Shown piece by piece: positions 56,209 to 63,698 of a DNA stretch of 64,000 nt. Location of the stretch: positions 1-64,000 of the forward strand of contig NZ_BJFL01000009.1 of assembly GCF_005405885.1 (NCBI RefSeq), read 5' to 3'. The translations under genes and the position numbers were made by a program. The DNA is from Gandjariella thermophila (GTDB lineage Bacteria; Actinomycetota; Actinomycetes; Mycobacteriales; Pseudonocardiaceae). The notes under the pieces are model-generated. The model saw only the letters and a list, made by a program, of their open reading frames with translations, was not told the origin of the DNA and did no database searches. Position 1 is the stretch's first letter, and each line of letters starts with the position of its first letter.

Positions 56209-57081
56209 GTGCCGGAACTGCCCGATGATCTCGTCCTGCCCGAAGGGTTCGCCCCGGGGCCGCCCGCCGGCGGGCCGGTGACCCCGAAAGACGCCGCCAG
56301 CGTGGTGCTGTTGCGGGACACCGCCTGCGGGCCCGAGGCGCTGCTGCTACGCCGCGCCGCCGGGATGGCCTTCGCCGCCGGCATGACGGCCTTCCTCGGC
56401 GGCGGAGTGGACCCGCGCGACGCCGACGTCTCGGTGGGCTGGACGGGTCCCGAGCCGGCCTGGTGGGCCCGCCGCTTCGGCTGCGAAGCCGGCCTCGCGA
56501 CCGCGCTGGTGTGCGCGGCGGTTCGGGAGACGTTCGAGGAGGCCGGGGTGCTGCTGGCCGGCCCCGACGCGCACAGCGTGGTGGCGGACACCGCCGCCTA
56601 CGGCGACGCCCGGCGGGCCCTGGAGACCAGGGAGATCTCGCTCGCCCAGTTCCTCGCTGACGCCGGGCTGGTGCTACGCGCCGACCTGCTGCGCCCGTGG
56701 GCCAACTGGATCACGCCGGAGGAGGAGGTCCGCCGCTACGACACCCGGTTCTTCGTCGCGGCCCTGCCGGACGGGCAGCGGGCCGACGCGGTGACCAGGG
56801 AGGCCGACGACGTCGCCTGGCGGCGGCCGGAGGACGCGCTGGCCGACTGGAAGCAGGGCCGGCGCTTCCTGCTCCCGCCGACCTGGACGACGCTGGCGGA
56901 GCTGGCCAAGTACCGCTCGGTGGCCGAGGCGATGGCCGCCGAGCGCACCATCACGGCGATCATGCCGCGGGTGGTGCGCCGGGGCGGCGTGCTGCGCGTG
57001 GTGCTGCCCGACGATCCGGAGTACGACGCCGCGGCGACCCACCTGGACGCCCGGCCCGATGACGACCTGGAGTCCCGATGA
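56209..57081 (+). CDS. NUDIX hydrolase
   Basis: 290 residues from GTG 56209. The Nudix box is extended: GGGVDPRDADVS, a 25-residue insertion, then AAVRETFEEAGVLLAG (R-E-x-x-E-E-x-G), like mammalian NUDT19/RNA-type acyl-CoA diphosphatases. TAGGCT lies about 7 nt before the GTG without a ribosome site, so the mRNA is probably leaderless. It is followed by an MBL-fold gene 19 nt downstream, likely an operon. Substrate could be CoA derivatives or nucleoside diphosphates. Confidence 0.85.
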   Translation: MPELPDDLVLPEGFAPGPPAGGPVTPKDAASVVLLRDTACGPEALLLRRAAGMAFAAGMTAFLGGGVDPRDADVSVGWTGPEPAWWARRFGCEAGLATALVCAAVRETFEEAGVLLAGPDAHSVVADTAAYGDARRALETREISLAQFLADAGLVLRADLLRPWANWITPEEEVRRYDTRFFVAALPDGQRADAVTREADDVAWRRPEDALADWKQGRRFLLPPTWTTLAELAKYRSVAEAMAAERTITAIMPRVVRRGGVLRVVLPDDPEYDAAATHLDARPDDDLESR

Positions 57082-57100
57082 CGCCCGCCGGGGCGACCCG

Positions 57101-57916
57101 ATGAGCGCCGCCCGACCGCGCGGTGAGCGGGCCGAGCATCCGGCCTATGGGGTGCTGCGGCCGGTTACCGCCACGGCGTCCGTGCTGCTCGCGGACAACC
57201 CGTCGCCGATGACCCTGGACGGCACGAACTCGTGGCTGCTGCGGGCGCCGGGCAGCGCGGAGTGCGTGGTCGTCGACCCCGGCCCGGACGACGAGCGGCA
57301 CCTGACCCGGCTCGCCGGGTACGGGCCGGTGGCGGTGGTGCTGCTCACCCACGGGCATCCGGACCACGCCGACGGCGCCCGCCGGTTCGGCGAGCTGGTC
57401 GGCGCTGAAGTGCGGGCGCTGGACCCGGCGCTGCGCCTCGGCGGCGAGGGGCTGACCGGCGGCCAGGTGGTGTCCGCCGCCGGCCTGGACATCCGGGTGC
57501 TCGCCACGCCCGGGCACACCGCGGACTCGCTGTGCTTCCTGGTGGAGCACGACGAGCCGGCGGTACTCACCGGGGACACCGTGCTCGGCCGGGGCACCAC
57601 CGTGGTCGCCCACCCGGACGGCCGGCTGGCGGACTACCTGGAGTCGCTGCGCCGGCTCGCCGACCTGGCCCCCGGCACCGCGGTGCTGCCCGGGCACGGC
57701 CCGGAACTGCCGGACGCCGGCGTCGCCGCACGCGGTTACCTGGCGCACCGGGAGCAGCGGCTGGCGCAGGTGCGGGCCGCGCTGGACCGGCTGGGCCCGG
57801 ACGCCACGGCGCGGGACGTGGTGGAGGTGGTCTACGCCGACGTGGACCGCGCGCTGTGGCCGGCCGCTGAGCTTTCCGTCCGCGCGCAGCTCGAGTACCT
57901 GCGCGAGCACGGGTGA
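57101..57916 (+). CDS. Metallo-beta-lactamase fold hydrolase
   Basis: 271 residues from ATG 57101. The metal motif THGHPDHADG is near residues 83-92, followed by His in ATPGHTADSL, Asp in TGDTVLGRG and His in LPGHGPEL. The C-terminal helical part (REQRLAQVRAALDRL, ALWPAAELSVRAQLEYL) is typical of the LACTB2/RNase-like group. It matches Rv3677c by its place before crp. Likely a hydrolase of thioesters or RNA ends; not a beta-lactamase in role. Confidence 0.9.
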   Translation: MSAARPRGERAEHPAYGVLRPVTATASVLLADNPSPMTLDGTNSWLLRAPGSAECVVVDPGPDDERHLTRLAGYGPVAVVLLTHGHPDHADGARRFGELVGAEVRALDPALRLGGEGLTGGQVVSAAGLDIRVLATPGHTADSLCFLVEHDEPAVLTGDTVLGRGTTVVAHPDGRLADYLESLRRLADLAPGTAVLPGHGPELPDAGVAARGYLAHREQRLAQVRAALDRLGPDATARDVVEVVYADVDRALWPAAELSVRAQLEYLREHG

Positions 57917-57940
57917 CACCGCCGCCCGCGTGCCGGCCGG

Positions 57941-58675
57941 TCAGCGTGTCGGCGGTGTGATCGTCTGCGCGGCCACGTACTCCAGTCGGGCGCCGGGCGC
58001 GTCCCGCTCCGCGGGCTCCTCGGCCCGGGTGAACACCGTGCGGCGGGCCTGGACGTCGAGCCGGACCCGGCCGCCGGCGAACGGGCGCAACGCGTCGGCC
58101 AGGTACCGAGCCTGGTAGCTGGGCTGGGCCCGGCCGCCCCGCACGTCCGCCTTGACCACTTCCGCCGGGGCGGGTCGGCGAGGTGGCGGCCGAGCCGTTC
58201 GCCTCGGCGCTCGCCGTGGTCGCCGCCACCGCATCGTGGGACGGCGCGCTGCCGCTGTGCACCGGGGTGCACCTGCGCGGCGACGGCGATCGGCTGGTCC
58301 TGCTGGCACCGGCACGCCAGGATGCAGGTCGACGTCCAGCAACGGCAGCGCGAACCGCGCCCCCGGGGTGCGCACCGCGAGCCTGCCGCCCTCCATCACC
58401 AGCCGCACCTGCTCGGCGTCCAGCGCGCGCAGTGTCTCGGCCAGCGGGCGGGCCGGAACCAGCACCCGACCGTCCACATGTGACACCGCGGGGCGGGCCA
58501 GCCGGACGGCGCGCTCCCGGTCAGTGCCGGCGAGTACCACGCCGTCCCGCCCCGCCGCCACGAGCATCCCGGCGAGCACCGGGTCGTACGGGCGGCCGGG
58601 CAGCAGCCGCGTCACGTCCATGGCCGCGGCCGCCAGTGCGGCCGTCGCGCCGGTCAGATCCAACTCGGGCGTCAT
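57941..58675 (-). pseudogene. DnaN (sliding clamp) paralogue, broken by inversion and deletion
   Basis: From ATG 58675, which overlaps the MFS stop (ATGA), the minus strand reads domain I of a beta-clamp-like protein (VLAGMLVAAGRDGVVLAGTD, RVLVPARPLAETLRALD, ALPLLDVDLHPG). At about 58310 homology stops. The next expected segment, VAAEPFASALAVVAATASWD and LPLCTGVHLRGDGDRLVLLA, is read from the opposite strand at about 58174-58308. Minus-strand homology resumes near 58160 with YQARYLADALRPFAGGRVRL and a normal C terminus. The rest of domain II and the start of domain III are absent. The product is about 245 instead of roughly 370 residues and cannot form a clamp. Its ancestor may be one of the DnaN-like proteins of actinobacteria of unknown role. 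Confidence 0.75.
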
Positions 58676-59982
58676 GACCGGGACGCTAGCCGCGACCCCC
58701 GACGGAATCCCGGCGCCGATCGCGAGCGGCCAGCGCCTGCGGATCCCGCGCCGGCGGCGACCGTGTGCCGGGCCAGCCACACCGCGCCGGCGACGAGCAA
58801 CCCGCAGGCGGCCGCGGCCAGGAGCGCCCAGGGCGGCCCGAACCGCTCCACGATCTGCCCGGCCAGCGACTGCCCCGCGGCCAGGCCCAGCATGATGGCC
58901 GTGATCACCCAGCCGAACGCCTCCGCCATCGTGCCGGCCGGCGCGACCTGCTCCAGCGCCGCCGAGTGCGTGGTGGTCTGCGGCGCGATCATCGTGCCGG
59001 CGAGCAGCATCGCGACCGCTAGGCCGGTGAGCGTGGTCGGCGCCGCGAGCAGCAGCACCAGCGCGGCGAACGCGGCCAGCAGCGCCGGCAGCCGCAGGTG
59101 CAGCGGCCGCGGCCACGGGCGTCTGCCGTACAGCACGCCGGCCAGTACCGAGGTGACCGACCACAGGCTGAGCAGCAGGCCGCCGGCGGCCGGCTGCCCC
59201 GCCCGGGTGGCCGCCGCGGGCACCGCCACCTCGATGAAGCCGATGACCGCGCCCATGCCGAGCGCGGCCAGCGCGACCGTGCGTATCCCGGCGCCAGCCA
59301 GCGCGCCGAGCAGCCCCCGGCCGCCGCCCCGGTGCTCACCCTGCGCCGCTGCCCGGTCCCGCTCGGTGGAGCCGCGCCAGGAACGCACCGTGCCGGTGAG
59401 CGCGAACACCAGGCTGCCGGCCGCCATGCCGGCCGCACCCACCACCACCCCGGTACCCGGCCAGGGAGCCGTGAGCAGCAGCCCGGACGCGGCGGGCCCG
59501 AGAACGAAGAACACCTCCATGCTGATCGCCTCGTAGGCGTACGCGGCGTGCCGGGCCGGCCCGGGCGGGAGCACCCGGGACCACATCGCCCGGGACGCGG
59601 AGCCGACCATCGGCTCGGTCAGGCCCTCGGCGAACGCCAGTGCGAGCAGCACCGGCTCGGCCGCCCGCGCCTCCACCGCCACCACCGTGGCCGCGACGAC
59701 CAGCCCGAACAGCGCCGCCGCCACGATGATCGGCCGGCTGGGACCCAGCCGGTCCATCAGCCGGCCCTGCACGACCGAACCGACCGCGAGGCCGACCAGG
59801 CCGGCCGCGGACACCGCACCGGCGACCGCGAACGAGCCGGTGGTCCGCTGCACGTACAGCAGCAGCGACAGGCCCACCATGGCGATGGGGAATCGGGCGA
59901 CCGCCGCGGCGATGACCGGGCCGCGCGCGGCCGGGGTGGTCAGCGCGGTGCGGTAGTCGGCGAGCCGGGCAGATTGGGACAT
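58672..59982 (-). CDS. Major facilitator superfamily transporter
   Basis: 436 residues from ATG 59982, with twelve hydrophobic segments. The loop 2-3 motif GSVVQGRLMDRLGPSRPI and the central cytosolic loop rich in Arg/Glu/Gly (around 205-225) are usual for MFS drug-efflux-like proteins; GLTEPMVGSASRAMWSRVLP is characteristic of a group of actinobacterial exporters. Substrate unknown. Its stop overlaps the start of the broken DnaN-like gene. Its promoter region has two overlapping palindromes, so it is probably repressor-controlled. Confidence 0.85.
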   Translation of the reverse strand: MSQSARLADYRTALTTPAARGPVIAAAVARFPIAMVGLSLLLYVQRTTGSFAVAGAVSAAGLVGLAVGSVVQGRLMDRLGPSRPIIVAAALFGLVVAATVVAVEARAAEPVLLALAFAEGLTEPMVGSASRAMWSRVLPPGPARHAAYAYEAISMEVFFVLGPAASGLLLTAPWPGTGVVVGAAGMAAGSLVFALTGTVRSWRGSTERDRAAAQGEHRGGGRGLLGALAGAGIRTVALAALGMGAVIGFIEVAVPAAATRAGQPAAGGLLLSLWSVTSVLAGVLYGRRPWPRPLHLRLPALLAAFAALVLLLAAPTTLTGLAVAMLLAGTMIAPQTTTHSAALEQVAPAGTMAEAFGWVITAIMLGLAAGQSLAGQIVERFGPPWALLAAAACGLLVAGAVWLARHTVAAGAGSAGAGRSRSAPGFRRGSRLASRS

Positions 59983-59984
59983 GC

Positions 59985-60017
59985 GTACCAGTGTGGCAAA
60001 CTCTGGTACGGGCGTAC
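59985..60017. promoter_or_regulatory. Two overlapping palindromes at the MFS promoter
   Basis: GTACCAG (59985-59991) and CTGGTAC (60003-60009) form a perfect inverted repeat 11 nt apart; GTACGGGCGTAC (60006-60017) is a second palindrome sharing four bases. They begin 3 bp upstream of the MFS start codon, where a repressor would block transcription. Confidence 0.55.
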
Positions 60018-60109
60018 TAGTTGTTTTCCGCGGCCCGGCGTGGTGTCCTCTCCGGGCCGGTCGGATCCGTGCTCGCCGCCGCCAGTACAACCCCGCGCTA
60101 AGGTTGCGA

Positions 60110-60420
60110 TTAGATAACGACGACGCGCCCTCAGCGTGCTCAGAGGCAACCCGGATGCGACTGGTGGAGTCCTAGAGGGTGACAGTCCTCGCAGGATGTG
60201 GCCGGCAAGGTGTCATCGGGGCAGGCATACCGCCAACCTGATGACCCAGCGTGTAGAAAGTCGCGCAACGCGTAGCTGTTGATCGACGGTCCAGGGCCGA
60301 GCTTTTGCCGCCCCGGCGTTTTCCCGGGAGCAAAAGAGGGGAACAATCGGAGACGACAACCACACAGGCCTCCCTCCGGTGATCAGGTCGGGGCCTTGAA
60401 GACCGGAGGAGAGCGTGGCG
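60110..60420 (+). other. Structured, geneless segment: candidate RNA or intron remnant
   Basis: No convincing coding frame is found, yet the plus strand is full of pairing segments: GTCATC/GATGAC (about 60211-60263), CTTTTGC/GCAAAAG (60302-60336, with an inner GC stem), and CCTCCGGT/ACCGGAGG (60373-60409). The last hairpin would hide the ribosome site GGAGGAGAG before a GTG at 60415. The layout (structured leader, then a sequestered strong ribosome site) recalls the 5' part of a group II intron up to its maturase gene, but no reverse transcriptase follows. This is a suggestion, not a recognition. Confidence 0.35.
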
Positions 60421-60445
60421 CCGTCGGGGGACGCGTCACGCGGAA

Positions 60446-60493
60446 CACGAGGGGACCGGAGCGCTTTTCGGGGTGGCGCCCGGTCCTCTCGTG
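60446..60493. repeat. Long near-perfect hairpin downstream of crp
   Basis: The 14-base arm at 60446-60459 matches 60480-60493 in inverted orientation at 13 of 14 positions, and the loop holds a further GCGC/GCGC pairing. It may act as a terminator for either strand. Confidence 0.65.
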
Positions 60494-60585
60494 GCGTTCG
60501 GGGACGTTTCCGGTTGATACGCGGGCCCGCGGGCGCCGGTTCGGCCGGCCGGCGTCACGAAGGGGACCGCCCGCTGTGGTGCTCG

Positions 60586-60629
60586 CCGGCACGGCCGGGG
60601 GCACGCCGGGCGCACCCCGGCCGTGCCGG
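60586..60629 (-). terminator. 15-bp perfect hairpin terminator of crp
   Basis: CCGGCACGGCCGGGG (60586-60600) is matched exactly by CCCCGGCCGTGCCGG (60615-60629), 51 nt beyond the crp stop. Confidence 0.8.
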
Positions 60630-60679
60630 GCCCGTTACCTGCCTGACCTCGCCGGCGGCGTGGCGTTACGAGTCGTGGC

Positions 60680-61354
60680 TCAGCGCGCCCGGCGGGCCAG
60701 CCGCTCCGGGTCGAGGATGAGCACGCTCTTGCCCTCCAGGCGCAGCCACCCGCGGTGCGCGAAGTCGGCCAGGGCTTTGTTCACCGTCTCCCGGGAGGCG
60801 CCGACGTACTGCGCGATCTCCTCCTGGGTCAGGTCGTGGGTGACCCGGAGCAGGCCCGCCTCCTGGCTGCCGAAGCGCTGGGCGAACTGCAGCAGTGCCC
60901 TGGCCACCCGGCCGGGCACGTCGGTGAAGATCATGTCCGCGAGCATGTTGTTGGTCCGGCGCAGCCTCCTGGCCAGCACCCGCAACAGTTGCTCGGCGAT
61001 CTCCGGCCGCTTGCCGATCCACTCGCGCAGCGCCGCCCGGTCCATGCACACCGCGCGCACCTCGGTGACCGTGGTCGCGGTCGAGGTCCTCGGGCCGGGG
61101 TCGAAGATCGACAGTTCGCCGAACATGTCGGCAGGGCCCATGATGGCCAGCAGGTTTTCCCGGCCGTCCGGGGACTTGCGGCCGATCTTGACCTTGCCGG
61201 ACTGGATGATGTAGAGCCTGTCGCCGGGCTCGCCCTCGGCGAAGATCACGTGGCCGCGCGGGAACTCCACGGTCTCCAGCGACTGAGCGAGAGCTTCCGC
61301 GGCAGCCGGCTCTACGCCCTGGAAGATGCCCGCGCGGGCCAGGGTCTCGTCCAC
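60680..61354 (-). CDS. crp: Crp/Fnr family transcriptional regulator (cAMP receptor-like)
   Basis: 224 residues from GTG 61354, with AGGAGG upstream. The cyclic-nucleotide domain (10-120) has [18 protein letters not shown] and the phosphate-binding cassette [20 protein letters not shown], with Glu and Arg at cAMP-contact positions. The dimer helix (about 115-140) and winged HTH ([20 protein letters not shown]) follow. It matches Rv3676 closely in motifs and in gene order (MBL hydrolase, crp, small membrane protein, nth). A global regulator binding DNA when cAMP-loaded. Confidence 0.95.
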   Translation of the reverse strand: MDETLARAGIFQGVEPAAAEALAQSLETVEFPRGHVIFAEGEPGDRLYIIQSGKVKIGRKSPDGRENLLAIMGPADMFGELSIFDPGPRTSTATTVTEVRAVCMDRAALREWIGKRPEIAEQLLRVLARRLRRTNNMLADMIFTDVPGRVARALLQFAQRFGSQEAGLLRVTHDLTQEEIAQYVGASRETVNKALADFAHRGWLRLEGKSVLILDPERLARRAR

Positions 61355-61587
61355 CTCGTCTCCTCCTGTCGAGACGCGGCGGCCGTTCGTGGAGCCGACC
61401 CCGCACCAGCGGGTGTCGACGCCGTGCCGCCGATCATTTGGTGCAGTCTATGACGTGCGCTACAGATCGCCCGATGGGCGGCCGCCACCGAACGCTCCGC
61501 ACACGCACGGCAACGTCTCGCACAGCCCGCGGGAACGCGTCGCGCCGTGCGCCGCGCTCGCGGGCGTTCGCTCGGTGCCCGTCTCCG

Positions 61588-61848
61588 TCAGCCGACCGGC
61601 GCCCGCTTGCGCTTCGGGCGAACCCTACTTGCCCGCCCGCCGAGCCGCCGCAGCCGGAACAGCTCCAGGGCGCGACCGATGCCGTGGCCGTACAGAGCCT
61701 TGACCTCGTCCGGTCGAGCCTGCTCCAGGAACTCTTCCACCTCGTCCTCCTGCACGGCGACGTGCCGGAGTCGAGCCTCGACGCGCTCCATGAAGAGCGC
61801 GAAGAGCATGATCACCAGCGGTACGGCGATGACGAACCAAGGAGTCAT
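61588..61848 (-). CDS. Small one-span membrane protein next to crp and nth
   Basis: 86 residues from ATG 61848. One N-terminal helix (MTPWFVIAVPLVIMLFALFM) is followed by a helical cytosolic part (HVAVQEDEVEEFLEQARPDE) and a strongly basic tail (RPKRKR). It sits in the place of Rv3675, a mycobacterial membrane protein of unknown role. It is divergent from nth and lies upstream of crp on the same strand, with a 233-nt gap. Confidence 0.8.
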   Translation of the reverse strand: MTPWFVIAVPLVIMLFALFMERVEARLRHVAVQEDEVEEFLEQARPDEVKALYGHGIGRALELFRLRRLGGRASRVRPKRKRAPVG

Positions 61849-61955
61849 GATGGGGCCGATCCTCGCGCATCGGGTCAGGGGTCGCACATCCGGGGTGCCG
61901 TCTCGGCTGTCCGACCGCCGGACGTCGAGCCTACGCCCGCCCGTACGCTGGACGC

Positions 61956-62819
61956 GTGCGACCCGTCACTCGCCGATCCGCGGGGGCTCCGTCCGCGGCC
62001 TCCTCGACCGCCCAGGAGAGTCGGACCGCGCTGGTCAGGCGCGCCCGCAGGATGGTGAGGGCACTGGCCGAGGGATACCCGGGAGCGCACTGCGAACTGA
62101 ACTTCACCAACCCCCTGGAGCTCGTGGTCGCGGTGATCCTCTCCGCCCAGTGCACCGACAAGCGGGTCAACGAGGTGACGCCGAAGGTGTTCGCCAGGTA
62201 CCGCACCGCCGAGGACTACGCCGGCGCCGACCGTGCCGAACTGGAGGAGTTGCTCCGGCCGACCGGGTTCTTCCGGAGCAAGGCCAACTCGCTGATGGGG
62301 CTCGGCGCCGCGCTGGTGGAACGGTTCGACGGCGAGCTGCCGGCCCGGATGTCCGACCTGGTCACGCTGCCCGGAGTCGGCCGCAAGACCGCGAACGTGG
62401 TGCTCGGTAACGCCTTCGACGTCCCGGGGATCACCGTGGACACCCACTTCGCCCGGCTGGTCCGCCGCTGGCGGTGGACCGCCGAGACCGACCCGGTCAA
62501 GATCGAGCACGCGGTCGGCGAGCTGGTGCCGCGCAAGGAGTGGACAATGCTCTCGCACCGGGTGATCTTCCACGGCCGGCGGGTCTGCCACTCGCGCCGG
62601 CCAGCCTGCGGCGCCTGCTTCCTGGCGCCGGACTGCCCCTCCTCCGGGGAGGGCCCGGTCGATCCGGCGCAGGCCGCCAGGCTGGTCAAGGGGCCGGAGA
62701 CGGAACACCTGCTGGCGCTGGCCGAGCGGGTCCGCGCCGGAGAGCGGCTGGGCCGGGCCAACAACGGCGGCAACGCGGACGACGGCGGCCGGGGCGGCAG
62801 CGAGGCGGCTCCCCGATGA
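61956..62819 (+). CDS. nth: Endonuclease III
   Basis: 287 residues from GTG 61956. The helix-hairpin-helix with catalytic Lys is [14 protein letters not shown], the catalytic Asp is in [11 protein letters not shown], and the iron-sulfur loop has Cys 211, 218, 221 and 227 (C-x6-C-x2-C-x5-C). The last 60 residues are a low-complexity tail. It excises oxidised pyrimidines and cleaves abasic sites. TACGCT about 8 nt before the GTG suggests a leaderless transcript. The stop overlaps a tiny ORF as ATGA. Confidence 0.96.
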   Translation: MRPVTRRSAGAPSAASSTAQESRTALVRRARRMVRALAEGYPGAHCELNFTNPLELVVAVILSAQCTDKRVNEVTPKVFARYRTAEDYAGADRAELEELLRPTGFFRSKANSLMGLGAALVERFDGELPARMSDLVTLPGVGRKTANVVLGNAFDVPGITVDTHFARLVRRWRWTAETDPVKIEHAVGELVPRKEWTMLSHRVIFHGRRVCHSRRPACGACFLAPDCPSSGEGPVDPAQAARLVKGPETEHLLALAERVRAGERLGRANNGGNADDGGRGGSEAAPR

Positions 62820-62932
62820 CCGCGGTCGCGCGCGAACGCACGGAGACGAGCACCTCAGGCGGTGGTACCGAGAGCGACCGTCTCCGCGCGTCCCGGCCCC
62901 GCGGCCGCGCGGAAAAGGAGGCGATCGGTTGA
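62816..62932 (+). CDS. Tiny ORF coupled to nth and tlpA-like gene
   Basis: ATG 62816 overlaps the nth stop (ATGA) and its own stop (TGA 62930-62932) overlaps the TTG start of the next gene (TTGA). The 38-residue product is hydrophilic, Arg/Glu/Ser-rich ([17 protein letters not shown]...), without domain. The AAGGAGG for the next gene lies within it. It may serve just to pass ribosomes on between the two genes. Confidence 0.4.
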   Translation: MTAVARERTETSTSGGGTESDRLRASRPRGRAEKEAIG

Positions 62933-63558
62933 GTTCACGGGCGCGCTGGGCCCTGGTGGCCGCCGTCGTGGTCGTCGCGGCGGCGGTCGCGCTATGGCCG
63001 TGGCTGCACCGGGGCGGCGGGGGCACCGCGATCCCGCCCGCGCCCACCGCGCCCTCGGTGGACACCGCCCCGCTGCGCGCGGCCGCCGCGTTGCGGCCCT
63101 GCCCGCGGCCCGCGCCGGGCGCCCAGACCGGCGGGCCGCTGCGCGACGCCACCGGCACCTGCCTGGCCACCGGTGACCCGGTGGACCTGGGCGCGGCACT
63201 GGCCGGACACCCGGCCCTGGTCAACGTGTGGGCCTCCTGGTGCCAGCCGTGCCGGGAGGAACTGCCCGCGCTGCAGGCCTATGCGGACCAGCCGGGCACG
63301 GTGCCGGTGGTCACCGTCCAGGTGCAGAGCACCCCGGCGGACGGCCTGAAGCTGCTGACCGACCTCGGCGTGCACCTCCCCACCGTGGCCGACTCGTCGG
63401 GAGCCGTTGGCAGGGCCCTGCGGCTGCCCAGCTACCTGCCGGTCAGCTACGTGGTGCGGCCGGACGGCTCGGTGGAGCAGGTGCGACCACCCACCCCGTT
63501 CGGCTCGCCGGACCAGGTACGCCAGGCGGTGTCCAGGTACCTGGGGGTGGCTCCCTGA
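62929..63558 (+). CDS. TlpA-like membrane-anchored thiol-disulfide protein
   Basis: 209 residues from TTG 62929, with AAGGAGG 8 nt upstream; no ATG/GTG fits better. A signal anchor (WALVAAVVVVAAAVALWPWL) is followed by a thioredoxin fold with active site WASWCQPCREELPALQ (Cys 105 and 108) and cis-Pro in LPSYLPVSYVV. It works outside the membrane in reducing or handling disulfides, perhaps for cytochrome c maturation. It corresponds to Rv3673c in gene order. Confidence 0.9.
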   Translation: MSSRARWALVAAVVVVAAAVALWPWLHRGGGGTAIPPAPTAPSVDTAPLRAAAALRPCPRPAPGAQTGGPLRDATGTCLATGDPVDLGAALAGHPALVNVWASWCQPCREELPALQAYADQPGTVPVVTVQVQSTPADGLKLLTDLGVHLPTVADSSGAVGRALRLPSYLPVSYVVRPDGSVEQVRPPTPFGSPDQVRQAVSRYLGVAP

Positions 63559-63698
63559 TGCGTGCGTCACGCCGCGTCAGCCAACGTGACCACGACGCGC
63601 GCGAACTCGCGGAATGGGCGGACGCCGTGAGCGGCGGTGCGGGATTCCCGGGCGACGCGGTCGCGGCCGCGCGCGGACCGGCGGAGCGAGCAGCATGA
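63558..63698 (+). CDS. Tiny ORF coupled to the following NUDIX gene
   Basis: ATG 63558 overlaps the stop of the thioredoxin-like gene (TGATG) and the 46-codon frame ends at TGA 63696-63698, overlapping the NUDIX start (ATGA). The product is charged and Ala-rich with RDHDARELAEWADAVSGGAG, predicted helical, no known domain. The double overlap is the only support for translation. Confidence 0.4.
   Translation: MRASRRVSQRDHDARELAEWADAVSGGAGFPGDAVAAARGPAERAA

Noticed and set aside
60110-60420. Cyclic di-AMP or cobalamin riboswitch
   Set aside because: I could not find the conserved core of either class, and neither neighbour is a typical target.
60415-60720. ORF starting at GTG 60415 with a very strong ribosome site
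   Set aside because: The product is low-complexity Arg/Gly, overlaps two strong hairpins and the end of crp; the ribosome site is notable but the reading frame is not supported.
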